This document shows positions 9,857 through 19,208 of a stretch of 64,000 bases of DNA, piece by piece. The notes beneath the pieces were generated by a model. That model was given only the letters and a program-made list of their open reading frames with translations. It did no database searches and was not told the DNA's origin. Location: the NCBI RefSeq assembly GCF_018130615.1, contig NZ_JAFCKB010000017.1:113392-177391 (forward strand), given 5' to 3'. Position 1 is the stretch's first letter; the number at the start of each line of letters is the position of its first letter. The DNA comes from Bradyrhizobium manausense (GTDB taxonomy: Bacteria; Pseudomonadota; Alphaproteobacteria; Rhizobiales; Xanthobacteraceae). Both the position numbers and the translations under genes were made by a program.

Positions 9857-11830
9857 ATGCGTTTTCTCTCTCTTCGCCTCACTCACAAGATCACCGCGAT
9901 CGGCGTCACCGGCGTCGCCGGTGTCGTCCTCATCGGCGGCATTCACCTCTATGGCGAGCGCGCGATGGGTGTCTATCGCGACGCCGCCGAGAACGCGCGC
10001 ACGATCTTCGAGCTGAACGGCCGGATCGCGGTCGAGCTGCTCGAAGGCCGCCGCGCCGAGAAGGATTTCCTGCTGCGCAACGATGCGAGCAAGGTCCAGC
10101 GCCAGATCGAGATCGGCAAGGAGGTTGCCCTCGACATCGATAAGCTCCGCGGCAGAATTGCGGCTCTCGGCAAGCCCGAGCTGGTGCAAAGGATCGACGC
10201 GATGAACGCGTCGCTGAAGGCCTATCAGACGCGTTTTGCTGCGGTGGTCGAGGAGAGACTGCGTCTCGGGCTGGATGAGAATTCAGGTCTCGAAGGCCGC
10301 CTGCGCGCCTCCGTCCACGAGATCGAGAGCAAGGTCGATCAGCTGCATGATGCCTCGCTCAAGGTGATCATGCTGATGATGCGCCGGCACGAGAAGGATT
10401 TCATGCTGCGTCGCGACGCCAAATACGGCGGCGAGATGAAGAAGCGCGCCTCGGAATTCCTGGGCGGCATCGATGCCGCCGCCATTCCCGAGGCGGCAAA
10501 GGCCGAGCTGCGGCAGAAGCTTGCCGACTACCAACGCGATTTCTCCGCCTGGATGGAGACCGCCTTGCGGCTGGCGACGGAATTGAAGGCGATGTCGGAA
10601 GCGTTCGCGGCGGTCGAGCCCGTGATCGAGCAGGTGTCGAAATCGGTCGATACTCTCCGCCTCGAGGCTGACCGGCTGAACGAGGCCGAGCGGGACGGCA
10701 TCCAGTTCTGGATCGCCATTGCGATCGCGCTGGTCGCGACCGGCGTGCTCGGCCTCGGCATCTTCATCGGCCGTTCGGTCTCGAAACCGCTCGCGGCGAT
10801 GCGGGCGGCGATGATCGAGCTCGCCAAGGGCAATTTCGCCATCGTGCTGCCCGGCCTCGGCCGTCCCGACGAGATCGGCGAGATCGCGCAGGCGGTCGAG
10901 ACGTTCAAGATCAACGCCGAGCAGAAGGCGCGCGAGGAGGCGGACGAGAAGATCAGGCAGGACAAGCTCGCGGCCGAGCGCCGCCGCGCCGACATGATCA
11001 GGATGGCCGACGATTTCGAGGGCGCGATCGGCGAGATCGTCGAGACGGTGTCCTCGGCGGCCACCGAGCTCGAGGCATCCGCGACCTCGCTGACCTCGAC
11101 CGCGGGGCGGTCGACCGAGCTTGCCACGCTGGTCGAGGCCGCCTCGGAAGAGGCCGCCACCAACGTGCAGTCGGTGGCCTCCGCCGCCGAGCAGCTGACC
11201 GCCTCCGTCAACGAGATCAGCCGCCAGGTGCAGGCCTCCGCGCGCATCGCCGGCGAGGCCGTCAGCCAGGCGGGCCACACCAACGATCGCGTCGGCGAAT
11301 TGTCGAAGGCGGCCGCGCGCATCGGCGACGTGGTCGAGCTCATCAATGCCATCGCGGGCCAGACCAATCTGCTGGCGCTCAACGCCACGATCGAGGCGGC
11401 ACGTGCGGGTGAGGCGGGCCGCGGCTTTGCCGTCGTCGCGTCCGAGGTGAAGGCGCTGGCCGAGCAGACCGCGAAGGCGACCGGCGAGATCGGTCAGCAG
11501 ATCGCCAGCATCCAGGGCGCGACCAACGAGTCCGTCGGCGCGATCAGGACCATCGGCGGCACCATCGAGCGCCTGTCCGAGATCTCGTCCACCATCGCGG
11601 CCGCCGTCGAGGAGCAGGGCGCCGCGACCGGCGAAATCTCGCGCAACGTCCAGAGTGCGGCGATCGGCACCACGCAGGTCAGCGCCAATATCAGCAATGT
11701 GCGGCAGGGCGCGGTCGAGACCGGTTCGGCCTCGACCCAGGTATTGTCAGCGGCCAGATCGCTGTCGGGCGACAGCAACCGCCTCAAATTCGAGGTCGGC
11801 AAATTCCTGGAGACGGTGCGCGCCGCATAG
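9857..11830 (+). CDS. Methyl-accepting chemotaxis protein with HBM sensor domain
   Basis: A 657-residue membrane chemoreceptor. After a first membrane segment (about residues 10-30) comes a long all-helical periplasmic sensor with the repeated signature EKDFLLRND / EKDFMLRRD typical of helical bimodular (HBM) domains, which bind small organic acids. A second membrane segment, a HAMP domain and the cytoplasmic signalling hairpin follow; its tip is [20 protein letters not shown]. The open frame begins at 9740, but the ATG at 9857 starts exactly before the first membrane helix. It signals to CheA; no che genes are nearby. Confidence 0.9.
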   Translation: MRFLSLRLTHKITAIGVTGVAGVVLIGGIHLYGERAMGVYRDAAENARTIFELNGRIAVELLEGRRAEKDFLLRNDASKVQRQIEIGKEVALDIDKLRGRIAALGKPELVQRIDAMNASLKAYQTRFAAVVEERLRLGLDENSGLEGRLRASVHEIESKVDQLHDASLKVIMLMMRRHEKDFMLRRDAKYGGEMKKRASEFLGGIDAAAIPEAAKAELRQKLADYQRDFSAWMETALRLATELKAMSEAFAAVEPVIEQVSKSVDTLRLEADRLNEAERDGIQFWIAIAIALVATGVLGLGIFIGRSVSKPLAAMRAAMIELAKGNFAIVLPGLGRPDEIGEIAQAVETFKINAEQKAREEADEKIRQDKLAAERRRADMIRMADDFEGAIGEIVETVSSAATELEASATSLTSTAGRSTELATLVEAASEEAATNVQSVASAAEQLTASVNEISRQVQASARIAGEAVSQAGHTNDRVGELSKAAARIGDVVELINAIAGQTNLLALNATIEAARAGEAGRGFAVVASEVKALAEQTAKATGEIGQQIASIQGATNESVGAIRTIGGTIERLSEISSTIAAAVEEQGAATGEISRNVQSAAIGTTQVSANISNVRQGAVETGSASTQVLSAARSLSGDSNRLKFEVGKFLETVRAA

Positions 11831-11833
11831 GCC

Positions 11834-14800
11834 TCACGCCCGCGCCGCCACCGGCGCGAACGTCACTTCGATCAGCGTCCCCGACGTCCCCGCGCTCCTG
11901 ATGGTGAACTGGGCGCGGTTGGCTTCGACCAGGGCCTTGGTCAGCGACAGGCTCAGTGCGGAGCTGTCCGAGGCGTCTCCGGGCGGCGGCGTGCGGAACG
12001 GCTCCATGGCGGCGGCGACTTCCTGCTCGCTGAGGCCATGGCCGGTGTCGCGGATGCGAAGCGCGATCTCGCCGCGGTCGGACAGTGCGGTCGAGACGAT
12101 CACCTGGCCGCCGGCACTCGCAAGCCGGATCGAGTTCGAGATCAGATTCATGGTCACCTGGCGCAGCGCGCGCGCGTCCGCCGTCACCTGCGGCAGCGCA
12201 TGCGCGAGCGAGGTGCGGATGATGATGCGCTCGCGGTTGGCCTGCGGCTGCATCACGGTGACACAGGCTTCGACCAGGTCGTTGAGGTTGAGGTTGGCGA
12301 AGACGAGATCGAGCTTGCCGGTCTCGATCCGCGACAGCTCCAGCAAATCGTCGATGATGGTGATCACCCGCTCGCCGGAGGCGCGGATGTCCTTCATGTA
12401 TTCGCCGTAGCGCTCGTTGCCGAGCGCGCCGAAGCGCTCGGAGATCATCACCTCGGCAAAGCCGATGATGGCGTTGAGCGGCGTGCGGATCTCGTGGCTG
12501 ATCCGCGCCAGCATGTCGGCCTTGGCATTGGCGGCGCCGTCGACCAGACGACGCGCCTGCGTCAGCTCGCTCTCGCCTTTCTTCGCATGGGAGAGGTCGC
12601 GGAACACGGCGAAGAAGTTCGGGCCGTCCGGCCGCGTCCGGCCCATGATCATGGCGAGCGGCAGCACGCCGCCTTTCTTCTCGCGGCCGAGCACTTCGCG
12701 GCCATGGTCGAGCAGGCTCGCAATGTCCTGGCTCTTGAGGCTGTCGAGATAGTCGAGCACGACCTGCTGGCTCTCGGGTGCGAACAGCGTCGCCAGGTTC
12801 TGCTGCAGCAGCGCCTCGCCGTCATAGCCGAACAGCGCTTCGGCGCTGCGGTTGCAGGCGTGGATGTTGCCCTCGGCATCGAACATCACGATGCCCTCGG
12901 CCGTGGTGTCGAGGATCGCGGCGAGGTCTTCGGCGTCAGCGTCTCCGGCTTCGGGTTCGAGCTCGGGCGCGTAGACCAGCGGCTCGTCGATCTCGGTCTC
13001 GGCGGCCACCGGCGGCGCGACAACCGGGGCGACGATCATGGGTGCGGCTTGCGGCAGCGCGCAGATCAGCGCATGCGCGCTCTCGCCGTTCCAGTCGATC
13101 GTGTGCAGATGCGCTTCCGTCGTCGCCAGCGGCTGCTCGCCATTGGCGATGGCGGCGCTGATCGTCACCGGCGTGCCTGCTTGCGACGTGCTGCTGGCGG
13201 CGGAGACGCCCGGCTCGACATAGAGCGCGTCCAGCCCGCCGGCATCTTCCAGCGCATTGATGCTGGCATAGCCCATGCGCGCGAGAAAGGCGGGGTTGGC
13301 GTAGAGCAGGCGATCGAGCCGGTAGATCAGGATGCCCGTCGGCAGCAGGTCGAGCAGCGTGCGGTCGCGCGCGCTGTCGCCGCGCGCGGGCGGCGCGGGC
13401 TCGGTCAGCCATTCGGCCGCAGCGGGCGGCGCTTCGGGCTCCGTCGGTTCGGGCGTGATCTCCGCGGCCGGCGGCTCGTTTGCGGCGGACGCAATCTGCT
13501 CGCGCTCGCGTTCGAGCCGTTCGGACAATTGCCGCGCCAGCTCGTTGAACGCGCTGTTCTCGACCGGTGTCAGCGTCGGTGATCTCTGATCGCCGGGCGA
13601 TCTGAGATCACCGGGTGCGCGGAACGGCACGACATTCGGAGGCGTTTCCACTGGCGTTTCCGGATCGGTTGGGTGTGAATTCGCTTCGGTTGTGGGTTCG
13701 GGCAGTTCGGCGACAGGCTCAGGTATCGGTTCGGGCTCAGATGGCGGAGTCTCGACCTGCAGAGGCGGCGCCTCTGCCGCGGGCGTGGGCTCCGGCTCAG
13801 GCTCGACCACATCGGCGGAAAGGCCATGCTGCGCGACCGGCGCGGCGAACAGCTCGTAGCGGCGCAGCGCATCGAGCCGGTTGAGGCCGTCGAGATCGCG
13901 GCAGACGCCAAAGCCCTTGAAGCCGGCGAAGTTGCGCGCGTGGTCGTAGACCGGCAGGCCGGCAAGCTCGACCGGCAGATGCTCGCCGCCATCGGCCGGC
14001 CAGTTCACGGTGATGCCTGCCCAGGTGTCGTGGCTCGCCAGCGCCTGCGCGACGCGGCCCTCGGGATCGAGCGAAAATTCGTCGGCGATCTCGCGCCAGG
14101 GCCGGCCGAAGCCGGCGGCGGTGTGCGTGCCCATCAGGCGAATGAATTCGGCTGACGCCAGCACAAAGCGCCCCTCCGCATCCATCTGCCAGAGGAAGCG
14201 CAGCGGATGCTGGCGCGGTGTCTCCGCATTGGCAGACTGCGGCTGCGCATGTCCGGGCGGCTCGACCATGGCTGCCGTGATCGGCGCGGCTTGCGGCGGC
14301 ACGATGGCTGCGGGCGGGTTTTCAACCGGTGTTTCCGGCGCGGCATCCGCCGCATCCGTGATCGTCTCCGAGACAGGCTCTGCGGCCGCTTCCGTCGCGG
14401 TGTCCTGGATCGCGACGATCTCGCTCGCCGTTTCCTCTGTCGTCACCACGCTCGCAGGCGGCGCGGGCGCGATCGTCTCGTCCGGCTCTGGCGTCTCGTC
14501 CAGCTCGGCAAAGGCATCGAACAGGTCGATTCCCGCGACGGGCTCGCTCGGTGTCTCCGCGGCTGGCGGCACAGGCTCAACCGCCGCCTCCAGCGTCGAT
14601 GCAGGCTCCGCTTCAGGCGCAGGGTCCGGCAAGCTCTCCGCAACAGGCGCCGCTTGTGGCGGCGCCGGCTCGATCAGCGCGACCAGACCGACATCGCTGC
14701 CGACGCCGACCCGCTGCAGCACCATCTTGCCGATGCCGATCGGCATCTCGACGCGGCCTTGTCTCAGCGCATCGCTGCGGGCCTGGTCGAGCCCGGCCTC

Positions 14801-15310
14801 GCCGAGATCGCGAAAGCCGAGCAGGGGGCGCGCCGCCTCGCTGGCGCCGGCGAACATTCCGTCCGGCGCGAACGCCGCCATCGGCGTGGTTGCGCCGTCG
14901 ACCAGGCGATGCAGACGCTCGACCAGCGACATGCTGCGCGCGCCCGCATCCATCGCGGTGACGAGCACGCCTTCGCCGCCATCGGCAAAGGTGAGCCGCG
15001 CACAGGCGCAGGTCATCAGCGCGCCGAGCCCGGCGCCGAAGCCGCGCAGCCGCTCCAGCCTGATCGCGCCGTTTCCGGACAGCCGGCGCGCCAGCTGCAC
15101 GACCTGGCGGCGATGGCCATCGGCGGGGCCGAATGTTTTTTGTGCGAGGGCCGCCGCATTGGCCGCCGCGAAGAATTTTGCGCCGACCGCGTTGGCCCAC
15201 AGCACGCGGCTGCCATCGAGCGACCACAGCCACGCCGGCAGCGGAGAGGTGGCGTGCACGGACAGCCTGGGATCGCCGACGCCTCGCAACTGGAAATCCG
15301 AATTGGTCAT
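11834..15310 (-). CDS. Large PAS-domain histidine kinase, PdhS-like
   Basis: A 1158-residue soluble kinase with no membrane segment. It has PAS-like modules near residues 370-480, 640-710 and 800-920, separated by long Pro/Glu/Ala-rich linkers, then HisKA with the phospho-acceptor His939 in ISHEIRTPLNAIIGFAEV and a HATPase domain. The H-box and the stretch after it (RASGERVITIIDDLLELSRI, MQPQANRERIIIRTSL) match the PdhS/DivJ/PleC family that controls DivK in Rhizobiales. The G1 box is DTGHGLS, but the G2 box is degenerate (SSALSLSL instead of a GTGLGL-type motif). It converges on the chemoreceptor gene with a 3-base gap. Confidence 0.8.
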   Translation of the reverse strand: MTNSDFQLRGVGDPRLSVHATSPLPAWLWSLDGSRVLWANAVGAKFFAAANAAALAQKTFGPADGHRRQVVQLARRLSGNGAIRLERLRGFGAGLGALMTCACARLTFADGGEGVLVTAMDAGARSMSLVERLHRLVDGATTPMAAFAPDGMFAGASEAARPLLGFRDLGEAGLDQARSDALRQGRVEMPIGIGKMVLQRVGVGSDVGLVALIEPAPPQAAPVAESLPDPAPEAEPASTLEAAVEPVPPAAETPSEPVAGIDLFDAFAELDETPEPDETIAPAPPASVVTTEETASEIVAIQDTATEAAAEPVSETITDAADAAPETPVENPPAAIVPPQAAPITAAMVEPPGHAQPQSANAETPRQHPLRFLWQMDAEGRFVLASAEFIRLMGTHTAAGFGRPWREIADEFSLDPEGRVAQALASHDTWAGITVNWPADGGEHLPVELAGLPVYDHARNFAGFKGFGVCRDLDGLNRLDALRRYELFAAPVAQHGLSADVVEPEPEPTPAAEAPPLQVETPPSEPEPIPEPVAELPEPTTEANSHPTDPETPVETPPNVVPFRAPGDLRSPGDQRSPTLTPVENSAFNELARQLSERLEREREQIASAANEPPAAEITPEPTEPEAPPAAAEWLTEPAPPARGDSARDRTLLDLLPTGILIYRLDRLLYANPAFLARMGYASINALEDAGGLDALYVEPGVSAASSTSQAGTPVTISAAIANGEQPLATTEAHLHTIDWNGESAHALICALPQAAPMIVAPVVAPPVAAETEIDEPLVYAPELEPEAGDADAEDLAAILDTTAEGIVMFDAEGNIHACNRSAEALFGYDGEALLQQNLATLFAPESQQVVLDYLDSLKSQDIASLLDHGREVLGREKKGGVLPLAMIMGRTRPDGPNFFAVFRDLSHAKKGESELTQARRLVDGAANAKADMLARISHEIRTPLNAIIGFAEVMISERFGALGNERYGEYMKDIRASGERVITIIDDLLELSRIETGKLDLVFANLNLNDLVEACVTVMQPQANRERIIIRTSLAHALPQVTADARALRQVTMNLISNSIRLASAGGQVIVSTALSDRGEIALRIRDTGHGLSEQEVAAAMEPFRTPPPGDASDSSALSLSLTKALVEANRAQFTIRSAGTSGTLIEVTFAPVAARA

Positions 15311-15582
15311 CGGCGGGCTTTAGGTCTCGCTGTCACGCTTCACGTCGGGACTGCCGGGAATGACAGCCTTAAGAAAGGGTTAGTATCGCGCGCGGGCGCG
15401 GGCAGGTCCACGGCCCCAGCCTATGAGGGGTGTCCTAATGCCGCGATAACCTTAATCCGGCCGCCCCCGCAAGCAGCCGCCTTGCTGCATCCGCAGGATT
15501 CAAGCGGGGGGAAGGGGCGTGATACCGCCAATACCGTCAGCCGCGCCGCGATGGGCGACCCAGGCGAGGCATCAGTCCTCGC
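15311..15582. other. Non-coding leader side of the kinase gene
   Basis: The 272 bases between the kinase start and the palindromic repeat have no open frame with coding character. They probably hold the kinase promoter at the left edge. I see no other recognisable element. Confidence 0.4.
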
Positions 15583-15687
15583 CGTCATTCCGGGGCGCGA
15601 CGAAGTCGCGAGCCCGGAATCCATCGGGCCGCAGAGATGGTCGATGGAAGGATTCCGGGCTCGCGCTGCGCGCGCCCCGGAATGACG
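15583..15687. repeat. Palindromic intergenic repeat (GTCATTCCGG family)
   Basis: A 105-base imperfect inverted repeat. The outer arms CGTCATTCCGGGGCGCG and CGCGCCCCGGAATGACG are perfect complements, and inner arms GAGCCCGGAATCC / GGATTCCGGGCTC pair as well. The same GTCATTCCGG/CCGGAATGAC core recurs at 49840-49912 and 56601-56638. It lies between divergent genes and encodes nothing. Confidence 0.8.
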
Positions 15688-15751
15688 GGCACGGAAATAC
15701 CTCAACCACCGGTTCCCCATTCCGGGAACCTCGCCTTCAGGATTAAATTCT

Positions 15752-15782
15752 TGCAACGCACGCGAGATCACGTTTGCGTTGC
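15752..15782. promoter_or_regulatory. TGC-rich inverted repeat upstream of the phasin gene (candidate PhaR site)
   Basis: GCAACGCA at 15753-15760 and TGCGTTGC at 15775-15782 form an 8-bp inverted repeat, about two helical turns centre to centre, and the right copy continues as TGCGTTGCACAA. PhaR repressors that control PHB granule genes bind TGC-rich palindromes of this kind. The location is 170 bases upstream of the phasin start, far enough to lie at a promoter ahead of a leader. The regulator assignment is inferred. Confidence 0.5.
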
Positions 15783-15952
15783 ACAATGTTGACATGTTAG
15801 GCAGCCATACTACTGGGCGCTGGACGAGCCATCTCGTTTGTTTTGCGTTCCAGTCTTTCGTACCCGCCAGTCGTAACAAGAAATGGCCCCGGTTGGGTCG
15901 GCGGGCGCGCCAGAAGGCTCACTCCATTTTTCATTATCGCGAGGGACCAACC

Positions 15953-16384
15953 ATGACAGGTGCGACTGATCCGTTTTCTGCCTCGATCATCCCGTTCGAG
16001 GTTCCCGAGCAGGTGCGTGCGTTCGCCGAGAAGGGCGTTTCGCAGGCCCGCGAGAACTACGCCAAGTTCAAGGACGCCGCCGAAACCCACAACGGCACCG
16101 TCGAGGCCGTGTTCGCCTCGGCCAGCAAGGGCGCGAGCGAGTACACCGCCAAGCTGATGGAATTCGCCAAGGCCAACACCACGGCCCATCTGGATTTCAC
16201 CCAGGAGCTGCTCGGCACCAAGTCGCCGACCGATGCCTTCCAGCTCTGGACCGGCCACGCCAAGAGCCAGCTCGAGACCTTCCAGGCCCAGGCCAAGGAG
16301 CTGGTCGAGATCGCCCAGCGCGCCGCCAGCGCGACCGCCGAGCCGATCAAGGCCTCCGCCTCGAAGTTCTACCCGGCCGCCTGA
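15953..16384 (+). CDS. Phasin (PHB granule surface protein)
   Basis: A 143-residue all-helical protein of the phasin-2 family. After a short N-terminal segment (FEVPEQVRAFAEKGVSQAREN) it runs as amphipathic helix with the family pattern SLEYTAK-like residues (GASEYTAKLMEFAKANT), LDFTQELLGTKSPTDAFQLW and QAKELVEIAQRA. Phasins coat polyhydroxybutyrate granules. The open frame extends upstream, but the ATG at 15953 has GAGGGA eight bases before it and starts the conserved domain. It has its own promoter region and terminator. Confidence 0.92.
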   Translation: MTGATDPFSASIIPFEVPEQVRAFAEKGVSQARENYAKFKDAAETHNGTVEAVFASASKGASEYTAKLMEFAKANTTAHLDFTQELLGTKSPTDAFQLWTGHAKSQLETFQAQAKELVEIAQRAASATAEPIKASASKFYPAA

Positions 16385-16412
16385 TCAAAAAGGCGGATCG
16401 ATCCAATTAGGG

Positions 16413-16442
16413 AAACCCGGGCCTTAAGGGCCCGGGTTTTTT
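16413..16442 (+). terminator. Intrinsic terminator of the phasin gene
   Basis: The stem AAACCCGGGCC pairs with GGCCCGGGTTT around a short TTAA-containing loop and is followed by six T, 30 bases after the phasin stop. Confidence 0.93.
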
Positions 16443-16445
16443 GTC

Positions 16446-16520
16446 ACCTCTCCCGGAGGGAGAGGTCGGATCGCCCCGGCCGATGCGAAGCATCGTCCGG
16501 CGCGAGCCGGGTGAGGGGAT
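16446..16520. repeat. Palindromic intergenic repeat (CTCTCCC...GGGAGAG family)
   Basis: ACCTCTCCC-GGA-GGGAGAGGT is a perfect 9-bp inverted repeat at 16446-16466, followed by GATGC-GAA-GCATC and GCGAGCCGGGTGAGGGG. Related Pro-Ser-type palindromes with CTCCCC/GGGGAG arms appear at about 25230-25262 and 63915-63940. Such elements are frequent in Bradyrhizobium intergenic DNA. Confidence 0.65.
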
Positions 16521-16701
16521 CAGGTCTCACGAGGTAAATCGTGGACAGCCGATCGAATCCAAGGATTTATCGCGCTGGAGAGGGGCAAATATCGGATTTT
16601 GCGGCCTTGCCAAAGGCGGCCGTTGCACCTAGTTTCCGCCCCGTTCAGCCCCCTCGGTTGTCGGCCCTCTCAGGGCGCCCCCAAGGGCGGCTCGCAAGGA
16701 T

Positions 16702-16778
16702 GCAGTTGTAGCTCAGTTGGTTAGAGCGCCTGTCTGTGGAACAGGAGGTCGGTGGTTCGAGCCCACCCAACTGTACCA
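16702..16778 (+). tRNA. tRNA-His (GTG anticodon)
   Basis: A complete 77-base cloverleaf with encoded CCA. The anticodon stem CCTGT/ACAGG encloses the loop CTGTGGA with anticodon GTG. The T arm is GGTGG-TTCGAGC-CCACC. The acceptor stem is GCAGTTG with CAACTGT, so 1:72 is G:U, the discriminator is A73, and the base before G1 is T, meaning no encoded G-1. That combination is known for Rhizobiales-type tRNA-His and differs from nearly all other bacteria. Confidence 0.95.
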
Positions 16779-17074
16779 GCGCCGGCAGAGACCTGGCCCG
16801 CGATGCTGCAACGTCCCGATCACCAAGCTTCGGCCCGTCCAGCCTCAAGGCATGCCCACGGGGTGCGTCGTCATCGCCTTGGCTCACCACCAACGGCGAA
16901 AGGCCATCCACCGTGCCAAACCCCCACTTCAGCGCATGAGCGCCAGCCAATGGGCTATTTCGTTTGACCCCCTGTGGGTCTACGCCCAGATCGGCCTGAA
17001 ACGCCCAACCTTGCCCGATTGACGCTCGGAGCCGAGCGGCCCAAAGTTGCGATTAGGCAGCCGTTGGCGCACCA
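16779..17074. other. Gene-free stretch after tRNA-His
   Basis: The 296 bases between the tRNA and the cyclase gene show short open frames but none with a ribosome site or a recognisable product. I looked for a direct repeat of the tRNA 3' end and did not see one nearby. The cyclase promoter must lie at the right edge. Confidence 0.4.
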
Positions 17075-18841
17075 ATGTCAGACCTTAACGAGGTCAGCAG
17101 GAAGCTCGTCGCAGTCTTCGCGGCAGACGTCGAGGGCTACAGTCGGCTTATGGGCGACGATGAGGTTGGCACCCTGAAGGGTCTCACCGAGCGCCGTGCC
17201 ATTCTGGATAAGCTCATCGGGCAGCATCGGGGCCGCATAGCGAACACGGCGGGCGATAGTGTTTTGGCCGAGTTTGGCAGCGCAGTGGAAGCCGTGCAGT
17301 GCGCGGTGGACGCGCAAACCGCGTTGGCCGAAGCCAACGCCAGTCTCAAATCCGATCGCCGCATAAGCTTCCGGATCGGTATCCACATTGGTGACGTCAT
17401 GATCCGCGCTGGGGATCTCTTCGGCGACGGTGTGAACATTGCCGCGCGACTGCAGTCGATTGCGAAAGCGGGTGGCGTGTGTATTTCCCGTGCCACCTAC
17501 GATCAGGTGCACAAGGTTCTGCCGATGGCCTTCGTGGACCTTGGTGTTCAGACGGTGAAGAACATCCAAGAGCCGGTCAGGGCCTATCACGTCGCGGCGA
17601 CACCAACGGAAACACAAGAGGCTGCTTTCACGCATTTCGCCGAGGTCGAGAGCCCGCCTCCGATCCCCGACAAGCCTTCCGTTGCGGTGCTCCCGTTCCA
17701 GAACATGTCCGGTGATCCCGAACAGGCGTATTTCGCCGATGGGATGGTTGAGGAAATCATCACCGCCCTCTCGCGCTTCAAATCGCTGTTCGTGATCGCA
17801 CGCAATTCCAGTTTCACCTTCAAGGATCGGGCTGTCGACATCAAGGACGTTGGACGCGCGCTTGGCGTCCGCTACGTCCTTGAGGGGTCCGTGCGCAAGG
17901 CATCGGGCAAAGTTCGTATCACGGGACAGTTGATTGATGCGATGACGGGGGCGCACCTGTGGGCGGACAGGTTCGAGCGCGACTTGGCGGACATTTTTGC
18001 TCTGCAGGACGAAATAACGACCGCCGTCGTCTCGGCAATTCATCCAAAATTGCTCCAGACAGAAATTGCAACACGGCGACGACCGGAGAACCTCACGGCT
18101 TACGACTTTTTCCTCCGCATGATGCCGCAATATTACCTGGCCACGCGCGAGGGAATGGCAGAGGCGATACGTCTGGGCGATCGCGCGTTGGAGTTGGATC
18201 CGCGTTACGGGTTTGTGGCCGCGATCGTGGGGGCCTGCCACATGCTCAATATCTTGTGCGGCCACTCGAGAGATCCGCAATCCGACCGCGCGGAAGCGGT
18301 TCGACTGCTGAGAGTGGCGATGGGTGTCGACGATGACGATGCGGAGAAGCTGGCATTTGTCGCCGCGACCCTGGCGTTCACGGGCGATTATGAGAGCAGC
18401 ATCGAAATCGCGGACAGGTCGGTCGCGCTCAACTCGAATTCGTTTCATGCATGGCATGGCAGGGGGACGGTCTACAGGATTGCGGGCTTGCCTGAGGAAG
18501 CCATCCGAAGCCAGAAAATCGCGATGCGCTTGAGTCCGGTAGACCCGCTGCTATTCCAGTCTTTCAACGTCATGGGGCTGGGCCTGATCGAGCTTGGTCG
18601 CTTCGACGAGGCCGTCGTTGCTGCGAAGCGGGCTCTCCGTCTGAATCCCTCCTTTCCCCCAGCGTATTACTGTCTCACCTCCGCTCTCGCGCATCTCGGA
18701 CGTGAAGCAGAAGCGCGCGAGGCAGCGGCCCGTCTTCTTCAGGCCGACCCCGCCTTTACAATAGCCGGGCGGATCGCTGGGAGCGCGCAATCATCGAAAC
18801 GGATCATCGAGGGCCTGAGGAAGACCCAGTTGCCGGAGTGA
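17075..18841 (+). CDS. Class III adenylate/guanylate cyclase with TolB-like and TPR domains
   Basis: A 588-residue protein. Residues about 8-175 form a class III cyclase catalytic domain with both metal Asp positions (FAADVEGYS and GDSVLAEF) and IGIHIGDVMIRAGDLFGDGVN. A linker leads to a TolB/FlgO-like amino-terminal fold (KPSVAVLPFQNMSGDPEQAYFADG) ending with RFERDLADIFALQDEI. The last 240 residues are tetratricopeptide repeats. This three-part architecture is widely amplified in Bradyrhizobium. It would make cAMP in response to an unknown protein partner of the repeats. No membrane segment is visible. Confidence 0.9.
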   Translation: MSDLNEVSRKLVAVFAADVEGYSRLMGDDEVGTLKGLTERRAILDKLIGQHRGRIANTAGDSVLAEFGSAVEAVQCAVDAQTALAEANASLKSDRRISFRIGIHIGDVMIRAGDLFGDGVNIAARLQSIAKAGGVCISRATYDQVHKVLPMAFVDLGVQTVKNIQEPVRAYHVAATPTETQEAAFTHFAEVESPPPIPDKPSVAVLPFQNMSGDPEQAYFADGMVEEIITALSRFKSLFVIARNSSFTFKDRAVDIKDVGRALGVRYVLEGSVRKASGKVRITGQLIDAMTGAHLWADRFERDLADIFALQDEITTAVVSAIHPKLLQTEIATRRRPENLTAYDFFLRMMPQYYLATREGMAEAIRLGDRALELDPRYGFVAAIVGACHMLNILCGHSRDPQSDRAEAVRLLRVAMGVDDDDAEKLAFVAATLAFTGDYESSIEIADRSVALNSNSFHAWHGRGTVYRIAGLPEEAIRSQKIAMRLSPVDPLLFQSFNVMGLGLIELGRFDEAVVAAKRALRLNPSFPPAYYCLTSALAHLGREAEAREAAARLLQADPAFTIAGRIAGSAQSSKRIIEGLRKTQLPE

Positions 18842-19208
18842 GAGGGTGTATCTGCTCGTTCTCTGTCGGCGACGCGGGCCTGTCACTGAAATTATCGTGT
18901 CTCACGTCAGGGGGGCAGTCCAGCACTGTCACCGTAACCGGAGTTGGACGCCGGATCGCCGTCACCAGCCGCGGTGACAGCGGATCGCCCGCACCGTAAG
19001 CCATCCGGAGATTGGCGCCGGCCTGCCGGCAACCACGGTTCTGTGAAACTCTTTTGGATACGGGACGGTACCAACGTTCTTCTGGGGCGGCTATGTCGCC
19101 AGGGCGCGGGCCTCAATCAGGCCGATGATGCCGCGCGAGCCAAGACTTACTTACGAGGTGCAGTCCAGGCGGGTTGCCACGGTGCGTCGCCGTATTTTCT
19201 ATTGCCGC
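18842..19208. other. Gene-free, degenerate-looking stretch
   Basis: The 367 bases between the cyclase stop and the end of the AT-rich orphan hold no credible open frame on either strand. The sequence reads like eroded coding DNA (one frame stays open for 135 codons but overlaps the orphan gene antisense and has no ribosome site). It contains the 12-mer GTCACCGTAACC, which recurs at 19953-19964. Confidence 0.4.

Noticed and set aside
12038-15685. Several long plus-strand frames opposite the PAS kinase
   Set aside because: They lack ribosome sites and recognisable domains and exist because of the low stop frequency in GC-rich antisense DNA.
16779-17074. Possible integrase or attachment site next to tRNA-His
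   Set aside because: No recombinase motif and no repeat of the tRNA 3' end could be found by eye in the window.
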